Part shown: piece by piece, positions 58,716 through 64,000 of the stretch | Layout: the number at the start of each line of letters is the position of its first letter | Position numbering within the stretch: the stretch's first letter is position 1 | Source of the DNA: C7867-002 sp964646515 | GTDB lineage: Bacteria > Patescibacteriota > Minisyncoccia > Phycocordibacterales > PALSA-1337 | NCBI GenBank assembly: GCA_964646515.1 | Contig: CAZYES010000002.1 | Coordinates: forward strand, 1-64,000 | Length of the DNA: 64,000 nt | Direction of reading: 5' to 3' | Translations under genes and position numbers: made by a program | Notes under the pieces: model-generated | Told to the model about the DNA's origin: nothing | The model's input: only the letters and a program-made list of their open reading frames with translations | Databases searched by the model: none

Positions 58716-60203
58716 TTAAAGGACATAATATTTACCTCGTATTTTTTCTAAGTCCTGTTTTTCTGCATCGTTTTTTCTCTCCTTACCTTTTTCTGATAAT
58801 AATTTAAGCTCATTTTCGGAAAGAGAAATTAACTTAACTATTCTTTTATTTAGGTATTCTTCGTTGTTTAATTCGGGGTTCTCCAAGACTTCTTCGAGTA
58901 AAGAGTTCAATATATAACCAATTTTGGGTCCAGGAGATATGTTCCCTATTTCCATAATTTTTTTACCATCAACCTTTAGCATTTTTACAGAAATAGGATC
59001 TCTCAGAGCTTCTTCTATCATAGATTTGTATTTCCTTAAGCGATAAGGGTTTTCTTTTGGCCTTCCTGTGCCTATTCGGTCACAGATACGTAAATTCATA
59101 AGATCCCATATATTTTCTTTACCCACATTAGCAATCATTCTTCTTACCGCTGAAAGCGTAATCGTCCCAGTATCGGCGAAAAACATGTGCCAACGTACCA
59201 ATTTTGTTACTTTTTCGATTGTTGCACGTGAAAACTTCAATCTTTCTAGTATTTTACGTGTTTCACGTGAACCAGTGATTTCGTGGCTATAGAATGTTGG
59301 TTGGCCTGTTTCACGTGAAAAACCCTTAGTTTTGGGCTTTCCAATATCATGTAATAGTGCTGCTAGCCTTGTTTCTAGGTCGAATTTCTTGAGAGCGGCG
59401 TGCTGTAGCGTTCTTATAAGATGGCCCCACACATCATAAGAATGCGCCTGTGGTTGTTCTATGCCCTTGGCGGTAGTAATTTCGGGGATAATATATTGGA
59501 GAATGCCAGAATCATATAGCATTTCCATACCTGTTTTTGGGTTTTGAGACATCAAGATTTTTATAAATTCATCACGGACTCGTTCTGCCGATATGCCTTT
59601 TATGAGTGAATTATGGCTCTTTATAGCCTTGAAAGTATCTCGGTCTATGGTAAAGCCGAGTTCAATGGCCAATCTTATAGCCCTTATCATTCTTAAGGAG
59701 TCCTCACTAAAGCGGTCGCCGGGATTTCCTACGGTTCTGATAATTTTGTCCTTTATATCAGAAAATCCAGCGTATAGATCAATTACGTCCTTTATAGCTC
59801 CATTGGACAAGCTGATAGCTATGGCGTTTACAGTAAAATCACGTCTTTTAAGATCATCCTCTATTTTGTCGCTAAACTTTACTTGATCGGGGTGTCTGCG
59901 GTCAGAATATCTAGATTCTAGGCGATATGGCGTGATTTCGACTTTCTTTATTGCTTCATCATTAGCTTCTTCGTTGATGACTATTACTGTACCAAATGTG
60001 TTTTCATATACTGTTTTCGGGAAAAGCTTTTGTATTTGTTCGGGTTTTGCATTGGTGGTGATATCCCAGTCTTTTGGTACTTTACCTAGAAATAGGTCAC
60101 GTACACAACCTCCAACTAAATATGCCTGGAAGCCACTCTTTTCAATAGTATCTATGATATTGACAATTTCTTTTGGGATGATGGTATTCGGGTCAATTTT
60201 CAT
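58716..60203 (-). CDS. cca: CCA tRNA nucleotidyltransferase with HD domain
   Basis: 495 residues. The class II nucleotidyltransferase head has GFQAYLVGGCVRDLFLGKVP near 24-43, KDWDITTNAKPEQI with the two catalytic Asp residues, then DDLKRRDFTVNAIAIS and DPGDRFSEDSLRMIRAIRLA-type motif C (GNPGDRFSEDSLRMIRAIRL). An HD phosphohydrolase domain follows with LAALLHDIGKPKTKG near 283. It adds or repairs the 3' CCA of tRNAs, needed here because most tRNA genes in the window do not encode CCA. The gene also contains a cluster of parS-like sites (59220-59322). Confidence 0.93.
   Translation of the reverse strand: MKIDPNTIIPKEIVNIIDTIEKSGFQAYLVGGCVRDLFLGKVPKDWDITTNAKPEQIQKLFPKTVYENTFGTVIVINEEANDEAIKKVEITPYRLESRYSDRRHPDQVKFSDKIEDDLKRRDFTVNAIAISLSNGAIKDVIDLYAGFSDIKDKIIRTVGNPGDRFSEDSLRMIRAIRLAIELGFTIDRDTFKAIKSHNSLIKGISAERVRDEFIKILMSQNPKTGMEMLYDSGILQYIIPEITTAKGIEQPQAHSYDVWGHLIRTLQHAALKKFDLETRLAALLHDIGKPKTKGFSRETGQPTFYSHEITGSRETRKILERLKFSRATIEKVTKLVRWHMFFADTGTITLSAVRRMIANVGKENIWDLMNLRICDRIGTGRPKENPYRLRKYKSMIEEALRDPISVKMLKVDGKKIMEIGNISPGPKIGYILNSLLEEVLENPELNNEEYLNKRIVKLISLSENELKLLSEKGKERKNDAEKQDLEKIRGKYYVL
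59220..59235. promoter_or_regulatory. parS-like site 1 (weaker)
   Basis: TGTTGCACGTGAAAAC matches the ParB-binding consensus TGTTNCACGTGAAACA at 14 of 16 positions. Inside cca. Confidence 0.5.
59259..59274. promoter_or_regulatory. parS-like site 2
   Basis: TGTTTCACGTGAACCA matches the parS consensus TGTTNCACGTGAAACA at 15 of 16 positions, with the full palindromic core TTCACGTGAA. Confidence 0.7.
59307..59322. promoter_or_regulatory. parS-like site 3
   Basis: TGTTTCACGTGAAAAA matches the parS consensus at 15 of 16 positions. It is 48 bases from site 2, giving three sites in about 100 bases. Confidence 0.7.
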
Positions 60204-60259
60204 AGGACTATTCTACAATAATTTGGGATTTTTTCAAATATGCGTTAGTATTGCAACAT

Positions 60260-60331
60260 GCCCTCGTGGTGAAATGGATATCACTACAGTCTTCGGAACT
60301 GTCGTTGGGGGTTCGAATCCCTCCGGGGGCA
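60260..60331 (+). tRNA. tRNA-Arg (TCG)
   Basis: Acceptor GCCCTCG/CGGGGGC, anticodon stem ACAGT/ACTGT with loop CTTCGGA (anticodon TCG), T arm with TTCGAAT. The sequence continues ACCG, so CCA is not encoded. Confidence 0.93.
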
Positions 60332-60333
60332 CC

Positions 60334-60362
60334 GTTGATCTGTACCCCATAAAGTGGGTACA
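60334..60362 (+). terminator. Hairpin after tRNA-Arg
   Basis: TGTACCC (60341-60347) pairs with GGGTACA (60356-60362) around an eight-base loop. The preceding 14-mer TTGATCTGTACCCC also follows tRNA-Val at about 15536. No U-run, so perhaps a processing or weak terminator signal. Confidence 0.4.
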
Positions 60363-60450
60363 AATGATTAAGGCGTTTTCATTGGTAAGCCAATTACTTT
60401 TTTGTTTATATGCTTGCAAACCGAACTATTGATATAGTATTATATAATAC

Positions 60451-61125
60451 ATGCGTACAGATAGAGAAAAAGCCAATATAATGAGACACTCCGGAATGAC
60501 TTATTCGGAGATAAAGGCAAAACTCGGTATTTCTAAAAGCACTCTTTCAGATTGGTTTCGGGGCCAAGAATGGTCAAATGATATAGCCAGAGAAGCTGTG
60601 CGTAAAGCATCGCATTTTGGGGCGATGAGGTTGGTTGTATTGAATACAGTGAGAGGTGGTCGATTGAAGAGATTATATGAAGAGGCTAGGCAGGATGCAT
60701 TGGGTGACTTCAACGAACTCAAATATCATCCATTATTTATTTCTGGTGTTATGACATACTGGGCACATGGTGACAAAAGTTCAAAAAATAGGGTACTGGT
60801 CACCAGTTCAGACCCGAATATAATAAAAATTGCCAAACTGTTTCTTGAAAATATTTGCATGGTAAAACAGTTAAAAACGTGGTTGCTTATTGACCCAAAA
60901 ATACCAGAATCTATATGTCGAGCCCACTGGATATCAAAATGTGGCTTAAAATATGGACAGTTTGGTAAAAATATATTGGTGAGGCATAAAAGACAGTCAA
61001 AGAGACTGCATTATGGTGTTTGCAATATTGGCACCAGTAGTGCATACTTGAAAAGAAAAATTATGAAGTGGATAGAATTGATGGTAGAGGAAATCGGTGA
61101 AGAGAAGTATTTGATAATAGAATAG
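60451..61125 (+). CDS. HTH plus LAGLIDADG-like protein between two tRNA genes
   Basis: 224 residues. An N-terminal helix-turn-helix (HSGMTYSEIKAKLGISKSTL, then SDWFRGQEW, residues ~13-41) resembles resolvase-type HTH. The C-terminal half (FISGVMTYWAHGDKSSKNRV near 95-114, VTSSDPNIIKIAKLFLENIC near 116-135) follows the pattern of LAGLIDADG-like homing endonuclease or WhiA-like folds (G-x-x-Y-W-x-x-G-x-K ... NSDP-x-x-I). It could be a regulator or a degenerate homing nuclease. A TATAAT two bases, or TATAGT twelve bases, before the ATG would give a leaderless mRNA. Confidence 0.65.
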   Translation: MRTDREKANIMRHSGMTYSEIKAKLGISKSTLSDWFRGQEWSNDIAREAVRKASHFGAMRLVVLNTVRGGRLKRLYEEARQDALGDFNELKYHPLFISGVMTYWAHGDKSSKNRVLVTSSDPNIIKIAKLFLENICMVKQLKTWLLIDPKIPESICRAHWISKCGLKYGQFGKNILVRHKRQSKRLHYGVCNIGTSSAYLKRKIMKWIELMVEEIGEEKYLIIE

Positions 61126-61135
61126 TTCGAAATAA

Positions 61136-61206
61136 GCGGGTATCGTTTAGTGGTAGGACGCGTCCTTGCCAAGGACGAGGTGGGAGTTCGATTCTCCCTA
61201 CCCGCA
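61136..61206 (+). tRNA. tRNA-Gly (GCC)
   Basis: Acceptor GCGGGTA/TACCCGC, anticodon stem CGTCC/GGACG with loop TTGCCAA (anticodon GCC), T arm GGGAG-TTCGATT-CTCCC. CCA is not encoded. It starts 10 bases after the HTH gene. Confidence 0.95.
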
Positions 61207-61347
61207 CCTCGACTCGTCGTCTCTCGCATACTACGTATGCTCGAGACTCCTCGCTCGGTGCAGGCACCATATTATTGCCTAGATCTTTGTTAGCAGGCAC
61301 CATATTATTGCCTAGATCTTTGTTAGCAGGCACCATATTATTGCCTA
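61207..61347. repeat. tRNA-trailing hairpin and 33-bp tandem repeat
   Basis: A hairpin around GCATAC/GTATGC follows the tRNA directly, then GTGCAGGCACCA (61258-61269). From 61260 a 33-bp unit beginning GCAGGCACCATATTATTGCC is repeated head to tail (61260-61292, 61293-61325, 61326 into the gap). Each unit can form an AGGCA/TGCCT stem. A related single unit follows tRNA-Gly(TCC). Confidence 0.8.
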
Positions 61348-61447
61348 NNNNNNNNNNNNNNNNNNNNNNNNNNNNNNNNNNNNNNNNNNNNNNNNNNNNN
61401 NNNNNNNNNNNNNNNNNNNNNNNNNNNNNNNNNNNNNNNNNNNNNNN
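61348..61447. other. Assembly gap (100 N) within the tandem repeat
   Basis: Exactly 100 N. The same 33-bp unit stands on both sides (its tail at 61448-61458, a new copy start at 61459), so the real array is longer and collapsed or unresolved. The round number suggests a placeholder length. Confidence 0.95.
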
Positions 61448-61826
61448 GATCTTTGTTAGCAGGCACCTTTCGCTCTGGCTTTGTCGGAGCTTCGTGGTGT
61501 AGGCGCCATATTTTGGTCGGTGGGAGGCGAAGCCGATTCCCGTATTTCACACGAGAGCAGGGAACCGTTGGTCCATGAGATATTAATATGCAGTTTGTCC
61601 TTTTGATTACATAAATAGTATATATTTAGGGGCTAAAAGATTAGAAATTATCGGACAACTGTGGATAAACCTGTGAACTTTGTGTATAAAAGACAAAAAT
61701 TATGGCTAATATTCGTCAAAATATGACTTATTTACATATATTTCCATAGATAGGGCTATAATACTCACTTTATACACTTAAGACATTTAAAAGTCACTAA
61801 AAATATGTTAAAAATTATTAAATAAC
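61448..61826. other. Non-coding stretch after the gap
   Basis: The end of the repeat array and hairpin-rich GC sequence to about 61560, then AT-rich DNA. A reverse DnaA box (TGTGGATAA) lies near 61662 and a GGCTATAAT promoter-like box near 61753-61761, upstream of yraN. Confidence 0.4.
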
Positions 61827-62258
61827 GTGTTTCGCAACGATAACGATAATAAAACAAATAGCAAAGTCCCAATATACAATCTACACAAGAGAGGTAAAGG
61901 TAATATTGGCGAAAATGTTGCTTGTGATTTTATAAAAGGCCAGGGCTTTTTGGTTGTTGATCGCAACTACCAAAAAAGTTGGGGAGAGTTGGATATTGTG
62001 GCAATCAAAGATGAGGTTATCCATTTTTTTGAGGTAAAGAGTGTGACGGGAGGATGTTTTGGCCCTCATGATGCGCATTCTCCTGAGGATAATGTGCATG
62101 GATTGAAGGTTTGTCGTATACGTAGGATGGTTCAGACCTATTTGGAGGATAAAAAAAGGGGATTGGATGCTGATTTTCGTTTCCATATTTTATGTGTATT
62201 TATGAATATGAAAACTCGCAAAGCCAAGGTAAAATGGATAAAGGATCTGGTTTTATGA
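61827..62258 (+). CDS. YraN/UPF0102 family putative endonuclease
   Basis: 143 residues starting at GTG. The restriction-endonuclease-like core is clear: GKGNIGENVACDFIKGQGF near 28-46, YQKSWGELDIVAIKDEVIHF near 53-72 (E-L-D-I), FFEVKSV (E-V-K) near 72, and KVCRIRRMVQTYLE near 93. These residues make the PD-(D/E)XK-type site. The cellular role of YraN is not established. A TATAAT box 65 bases upstream gives a longer leader than is usual in this window. Confidence 0.88.
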   Translation: MFRNDNDNKTNSKVPIYNLHKRGKGNIGENVACDFIKGQGFLVVDRNYQKSWGELDIVAIKDEVIHFFEVKSVTGGCFGPHDAHSPEDNVHGLKVCRIRRMVQTYLEDKKRGLDADFRFHILCVFMNMKTRKAKVKWIKDLVL

Positions 62259-62343
62259 GTATTTTACAAATCAGATTCAGACAAAAAGTAGTAGACGCCA
62301 AGTCTGTGATCATTCAGAAAATTATGGTAGGATGATTTTACAC

Positions 62344-62416
62344 CGGAGCGTGGTGTAACGGCTAACATGCCTCTTTTGGGAAGAGGTGACTCCGGGTTCG
62401 AATCCCGGCGCTCCGA
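62344..62416 (+). tRNA. tRNA-Pro (TGG)
   Basis: Acceptor CGGAGCG/CGCTCCG, anticodon stem CCTCT/AGAGG with loop TTTGGGA (anticodon TGG), T arm CCGGG-TTCGAAT-CCCGG. CCA is not encoded. Confidence 0.95.
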
Positions 62417-62460
62417 CAAGATATGTATAATCTTACAATTAATAGTATTGAGAAATATTT

Positions 62461-62895
62461 ATGATAAAAAGGGTTATTAATTTTTTTGACAAATTTGAGG
62501 ATAAAGTCCGAAAACATTTGAGCCATTATCCAGTCATTTATACATTGATTGGTGGAGTGGCTATCGTGCTCTTTTGGAGGGGTGTTTGGCATACGGCGGA
62601 CATTCTGGAAGAACGAGGTGGGTTTTTGGGTTGGCTCTTTTATGAGCCGACTAATGTGGTTTTTGTGACAATAATTCTTTTGGCTACGGGACTATTTGTT
62701 TCATATTTTATTGGTGATACGATTCTCATGAGCGGTCTCAAACAAGAAAAGAAGATAGCGGATAAGACAGAAATAGAGGTAAAAAAGGAGAGGGAAGAGA
62801 TCGTTGGTATGCAAACGACTATTAAGGAAATAAAAAAAGAAGTTGATGAGATAAAGGAATTGGTAGAACAGGTAGATATAGGACATAAGACTTAA
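62461..62895 (+). CDS. Small membrane protein with C-terminal coiled coil
   Basis: 144 residues. Two membrane helices (VIYTLIGGVAIVLFWRGVWH near 25-44 and VVFVTIILLATGLFVSYFIG near 66-85) are followed by a charged coiled coil (KTEIEVKKEREEIVGMQTTI, KEIKKEVDEIKELVEQVDIG). The pattern suggests a membrane scaffold or stress-related sensor, but no family was recognised. It starts 44 bases after tRNA-Pro. Confidence 0.6.
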   Translation: MIKRVINFFDKFEDKVRKHLSHYPVIYTLIGGVAIVLFWRGVWHTADILEERGGFLGWLFYEPTNVVFVTIILLATGLFVSYFIGDTILMSGLKQEKKIADKTEIEVKKEREEIVGMQTTIKEIKKEVDEIKELVEQVDIGHKT

Positions 62896-63017
62896 AATAG
62901 AGAAAAGGAGAAAGTAGTTTAATTGTGTGGGAACCGCTTGCTCTGAGTAAAACTTTTGTTATTATAGACGTACCTGTGTTTATCTGTGTTCACTTTTCAC
63001 GGGGCCATGTTCAAAAA

Positions 63018-63091
63018 GCGGGATTAGTTAAATGGTATAATAACAGTTTTCCAAACTGTGGTCGCGAGTTCGATTCTCGCATCCCGCACCA
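63018..63091 (+). tRNA. tRNA-Gly (TCC), CCA present
   Basis: Acceptor GCGGGAT/ATCCCGC, anticodon stem ACAGT/ACTGT with loop TTTCCAA (anticodon TCC), T arm GCGAG-TTCGATT-CTCGC. The genomic sequence continues ACCA, so CCA is present, although it is also part of the trailing hairpin. Confidence 0.93.
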
Positions 63092-63195
63092 CTTCGCTCG
63101 CTTCGCGAGCTACGCGGTGCATGCACCATATTATTTCTTCGATTCTTGTTAGCAGGCATGTTATGCCTGCGAGTGGAGTATCATTGTGACGATAA
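63084..63195. repeat. Hairpin repeat trailing tRNA-Gly(TCC)
   Basis: GCACC (63086-63090) and GCTCGC (63096-63101) pair with GCGAGC (63105-63110) and GGTGC (63116-63120), using the tRNA 3' end itself. GTGCATGCACCA (63117-63128), a single copy related to the 33-bp unit, and the perfect hairpin GCAGGCAT-GTT-ATGCCTGC (63152-63170) follow. The 21 bases after it (63171-63191) match the sequence beside the tRNA-Leu hairpin with one change. Confidence 0.8.
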
Positions 63196-63222
63196 TGTAA
63201 TTTGATATCTAAACCACCAACA

Positions 63223-63248
63223 AAAGACCGCCCTAAGGCGGTCTTTTG
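63223..63248. terminator. Bidirectional intrinsic terminator
   Basis: AAAAGACCGCC (63223-63233) pairs with GGCGGTCTTTT (63238-63248), loop CTAA. A-run and T-run on the two sides let it end both the plus-strand tRNA transcript and the minus-strand HU transcript. Confidence 0.85.
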
Positions 63249-63308
63249 TTCGATAGCAATAACCCGAAGGTTATTGTGTAAAATACAAAAATAACTATAT
63301 TTTGTAAG

Positions 63309-63581
63309 TTACTTCACTGCGTCCTTCAACGCTTTCGCGGCACGGAACTTTGGAACCTTCATGGCCGGTACTTTGATAGCTTCGCCGGTGCGAGGATTCC
63401 TAGCTTCGCGAGCTGCGCGTTGCTTGACAGAGAAGATGCCAAGTCCAGCAATTGATACTTCCTGGCCCTTCTTCAAAGAGTCGATGATGCTATTAATAGC
63501 TGTCTCTACCGCTTGCTCGGCCTGAACCTTAGTTCCTCCGAGAATTGCATGAACTGCATCTACAATACCCGCTTTGTTCAT
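63309..63581 (-). CDS. HU-family DNA-binding protein
   Basis: 90 residues: MNKAGIVDAVHAILGGTKVQ, then SLKKGQEVSIAGLGIFSVKQ, RAAREARNPRTGEAIKVPAM (the RNPxTG DNA-binding arm near 61-66) and KVPKFRAAKALKDAVK. It is a standard bacterial HU/IHF-type nucleoid protein that bends DNA as a dimer. It ends before a bidirectional terminator. The leader holds a GGCGGAT/ATCCGCC hairpin (about 63626-63649). Confidence 0.95.
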   Translation of the reverse strand: MNKAGIVDAVHAILGGTKVQAEQAVETAINSIIDSLKKGQEVSIAGLGIFSVKQRAAREARNPRTGEAIKVPAMKVPKFRAAKALKDAVK

Positions 63582-63757
63582 ATTTGTTTTTTTATGCTAA
63601 TAAAATGGCCTCTTTCCCTTCGCCATCCGCCAATTAACGGAGGCGGATCGGGAACGAGTTTTGTACCACGGCTATAATTATATAATAAGCCATATTTTAA
63701 GCAATGGTAGAACAATATTGACAGACATGTTTTTGTCGTCGTGTAATATGAGCAGTT

Positions 63758-64000
63758 TTACCTGGCAAATTCCATCGTTCTTGTTTCTCTGATAACAATA
63801 ATTTTAATTTCTCCAGGGTATTTGAGATCTTTCTCGATTTTCAAAGCTATATCACGTGCTAGATTCTTGGCTTCAATATCGTTAACTTCTTCAGGTTTGA
63901 CAAAAATGCGAATCTCACGACCAGCTTGTAGAGCATAGGATTTTTCGATGCCAGGGAAAGAATTGGCCGTGGCTTCTAGGTCTGCTAGACGTTTTAGATA
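63758..64000 (-). CDS. rny: Ribonuclease Y, C-terminal part (start outside window)
   Basis: Minus-strand frame from the window edge to the TAA at 63758-63760. It reads LKRLADLEATANSFPGIEKS, then YALQAGREIRIFVKPEEVND, IEAKNLARDIALKIEKDLKY and PGEIKIIVIRETRTMEFAR. This is the diagnostic C-terminus of RNase Y (GREIRV.V.PE ... PG.I.V.VIRETR..E.A). RNase Y is the membrane-bound endonuclease that starts mRNA decay in bacteria lacking RNase E. Confidence 0.93.
   Translation of the reverse strand, partial: YLKRLADLEATANSFPGIEKSYALQAGREIRIFVKPEEVNDIEAKNLARDIALKIEKDLKYPGEIKIIVIRETRTMEFAR

Noticed and set aside
61061..61336. Minus-strand ORF with repeated MVPANKDLGNN peptide
   Set aside because: The peptide repeat only reflects a 33-bp unit divisible by three. 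It overlaps tRNA-Gly and a gene end on the other strand.
61260..61470. CRISPR array
   Set aside because: Units are directly abutting 33-bp tandem repeats with no variable spacers, and no cas genes are in the window.
62925..63152. 75-codon + strand ORF
   Set aside because: It spans tRNA-Gly(TCC) and its hairpin tail; no protein features.

Overview
The window looks like a chromosome segment of an ultra-small, host-dependent bacterium of the Candidate Phyla Radiation (Patescibacteria, most likely a Parcubacteria-type lineage). The clues are a very small gene complement made mainly of replication, repair, translation and cell-surface genes, the near absence of biosynthetic genes, a compact Gram-positive-style type IV secretion (T4SS) cluster, BRO-N, NYN and LAGLIDADG-like genes, almost no Shine-Dalgarno sequences, and the standard code (UGA is a stop). 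Lineage is inferred from gene content only.

Layout. 1-8.2 kb: an mscL fragment, small membrane proteins, an unpaired PemK/MazF-like toxin, a GIY-YIG protein, tRNA-His and tRNA-Arg(CCG), a cob(I)alamin adenosyltransferase, a decayed 3-methyladenine glycosylase and a large secreted surface protein. 8.2-13.9 kb: an integrated mobile element of about 5.5 kb abutting tRNA-Leu, bounded by identical 173-bp direct repeats. It encodes a HUH-type Rep, a large serine recombinase and three unknown proteins, and has a ~305-bp GC-rich imperfect palindrome between divergent genes. 14-20.9 kb: rplS, an RluA-type pseudouridine synthase, tRNA-Val, a frameshifted surface protein, polA and tsaE. 21-28.2 kb: pilB, a probable structured RNA, ruvB, yebC, ruvC and a class A penicillin-binding protein. 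28.2-32.6 kb: the replication-origin neighbourhood (DciA-like, dnaN, dnaA, rpmH, rnpA, yidC), where strand composition visibly switches. 32.6-45 kb: a one-direction T4SS-like cluster (pilin, PrgI, split VirB4, VirB6-like, secreted and anchored proteins). 45-58 kb: rsmA, a UvrD/PcrA helicase, a LysM-M23 peptidase, comM, a DksA-like protein, pnp, a NYN protein, rpsO, a XerC/D recombinase and xthA. 58-64 kb: a non-coding stretch with RNA-like hairpins, cca (carrying a cluster of parS-like sites), four tRNAs with repetitive tails, an assembly gap in a tandem repeat, yraN, HU and the end of rny.

How it fits together. dnaA/dnaN, the skew switch and the parS cluster about 28 kb away mark this as the origin domain. 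The recombination genes ruvB/ruvC, polA, the UvrD-like helicase, xthA and comM, with pilB and the T4SS-like genes, suggest DNA exchange or uptake and attachment to other cells. Most tRNA genes here lack an encoded CCA, consistent with the resident cca gene. Many genes have a -10 box 2-14 bases upstream of the start codon, which suggests leaderless transcription.

Most unusual: the giant palindrome in the Rep/recombinase element; a family of hairpin repeats attached to tRNA 3' ends, one hairpin showing a compensatory base-pair change; the parS cluster inside cca; the probable RNA between pilB and ruvB; and the pnp leader stem-loop.
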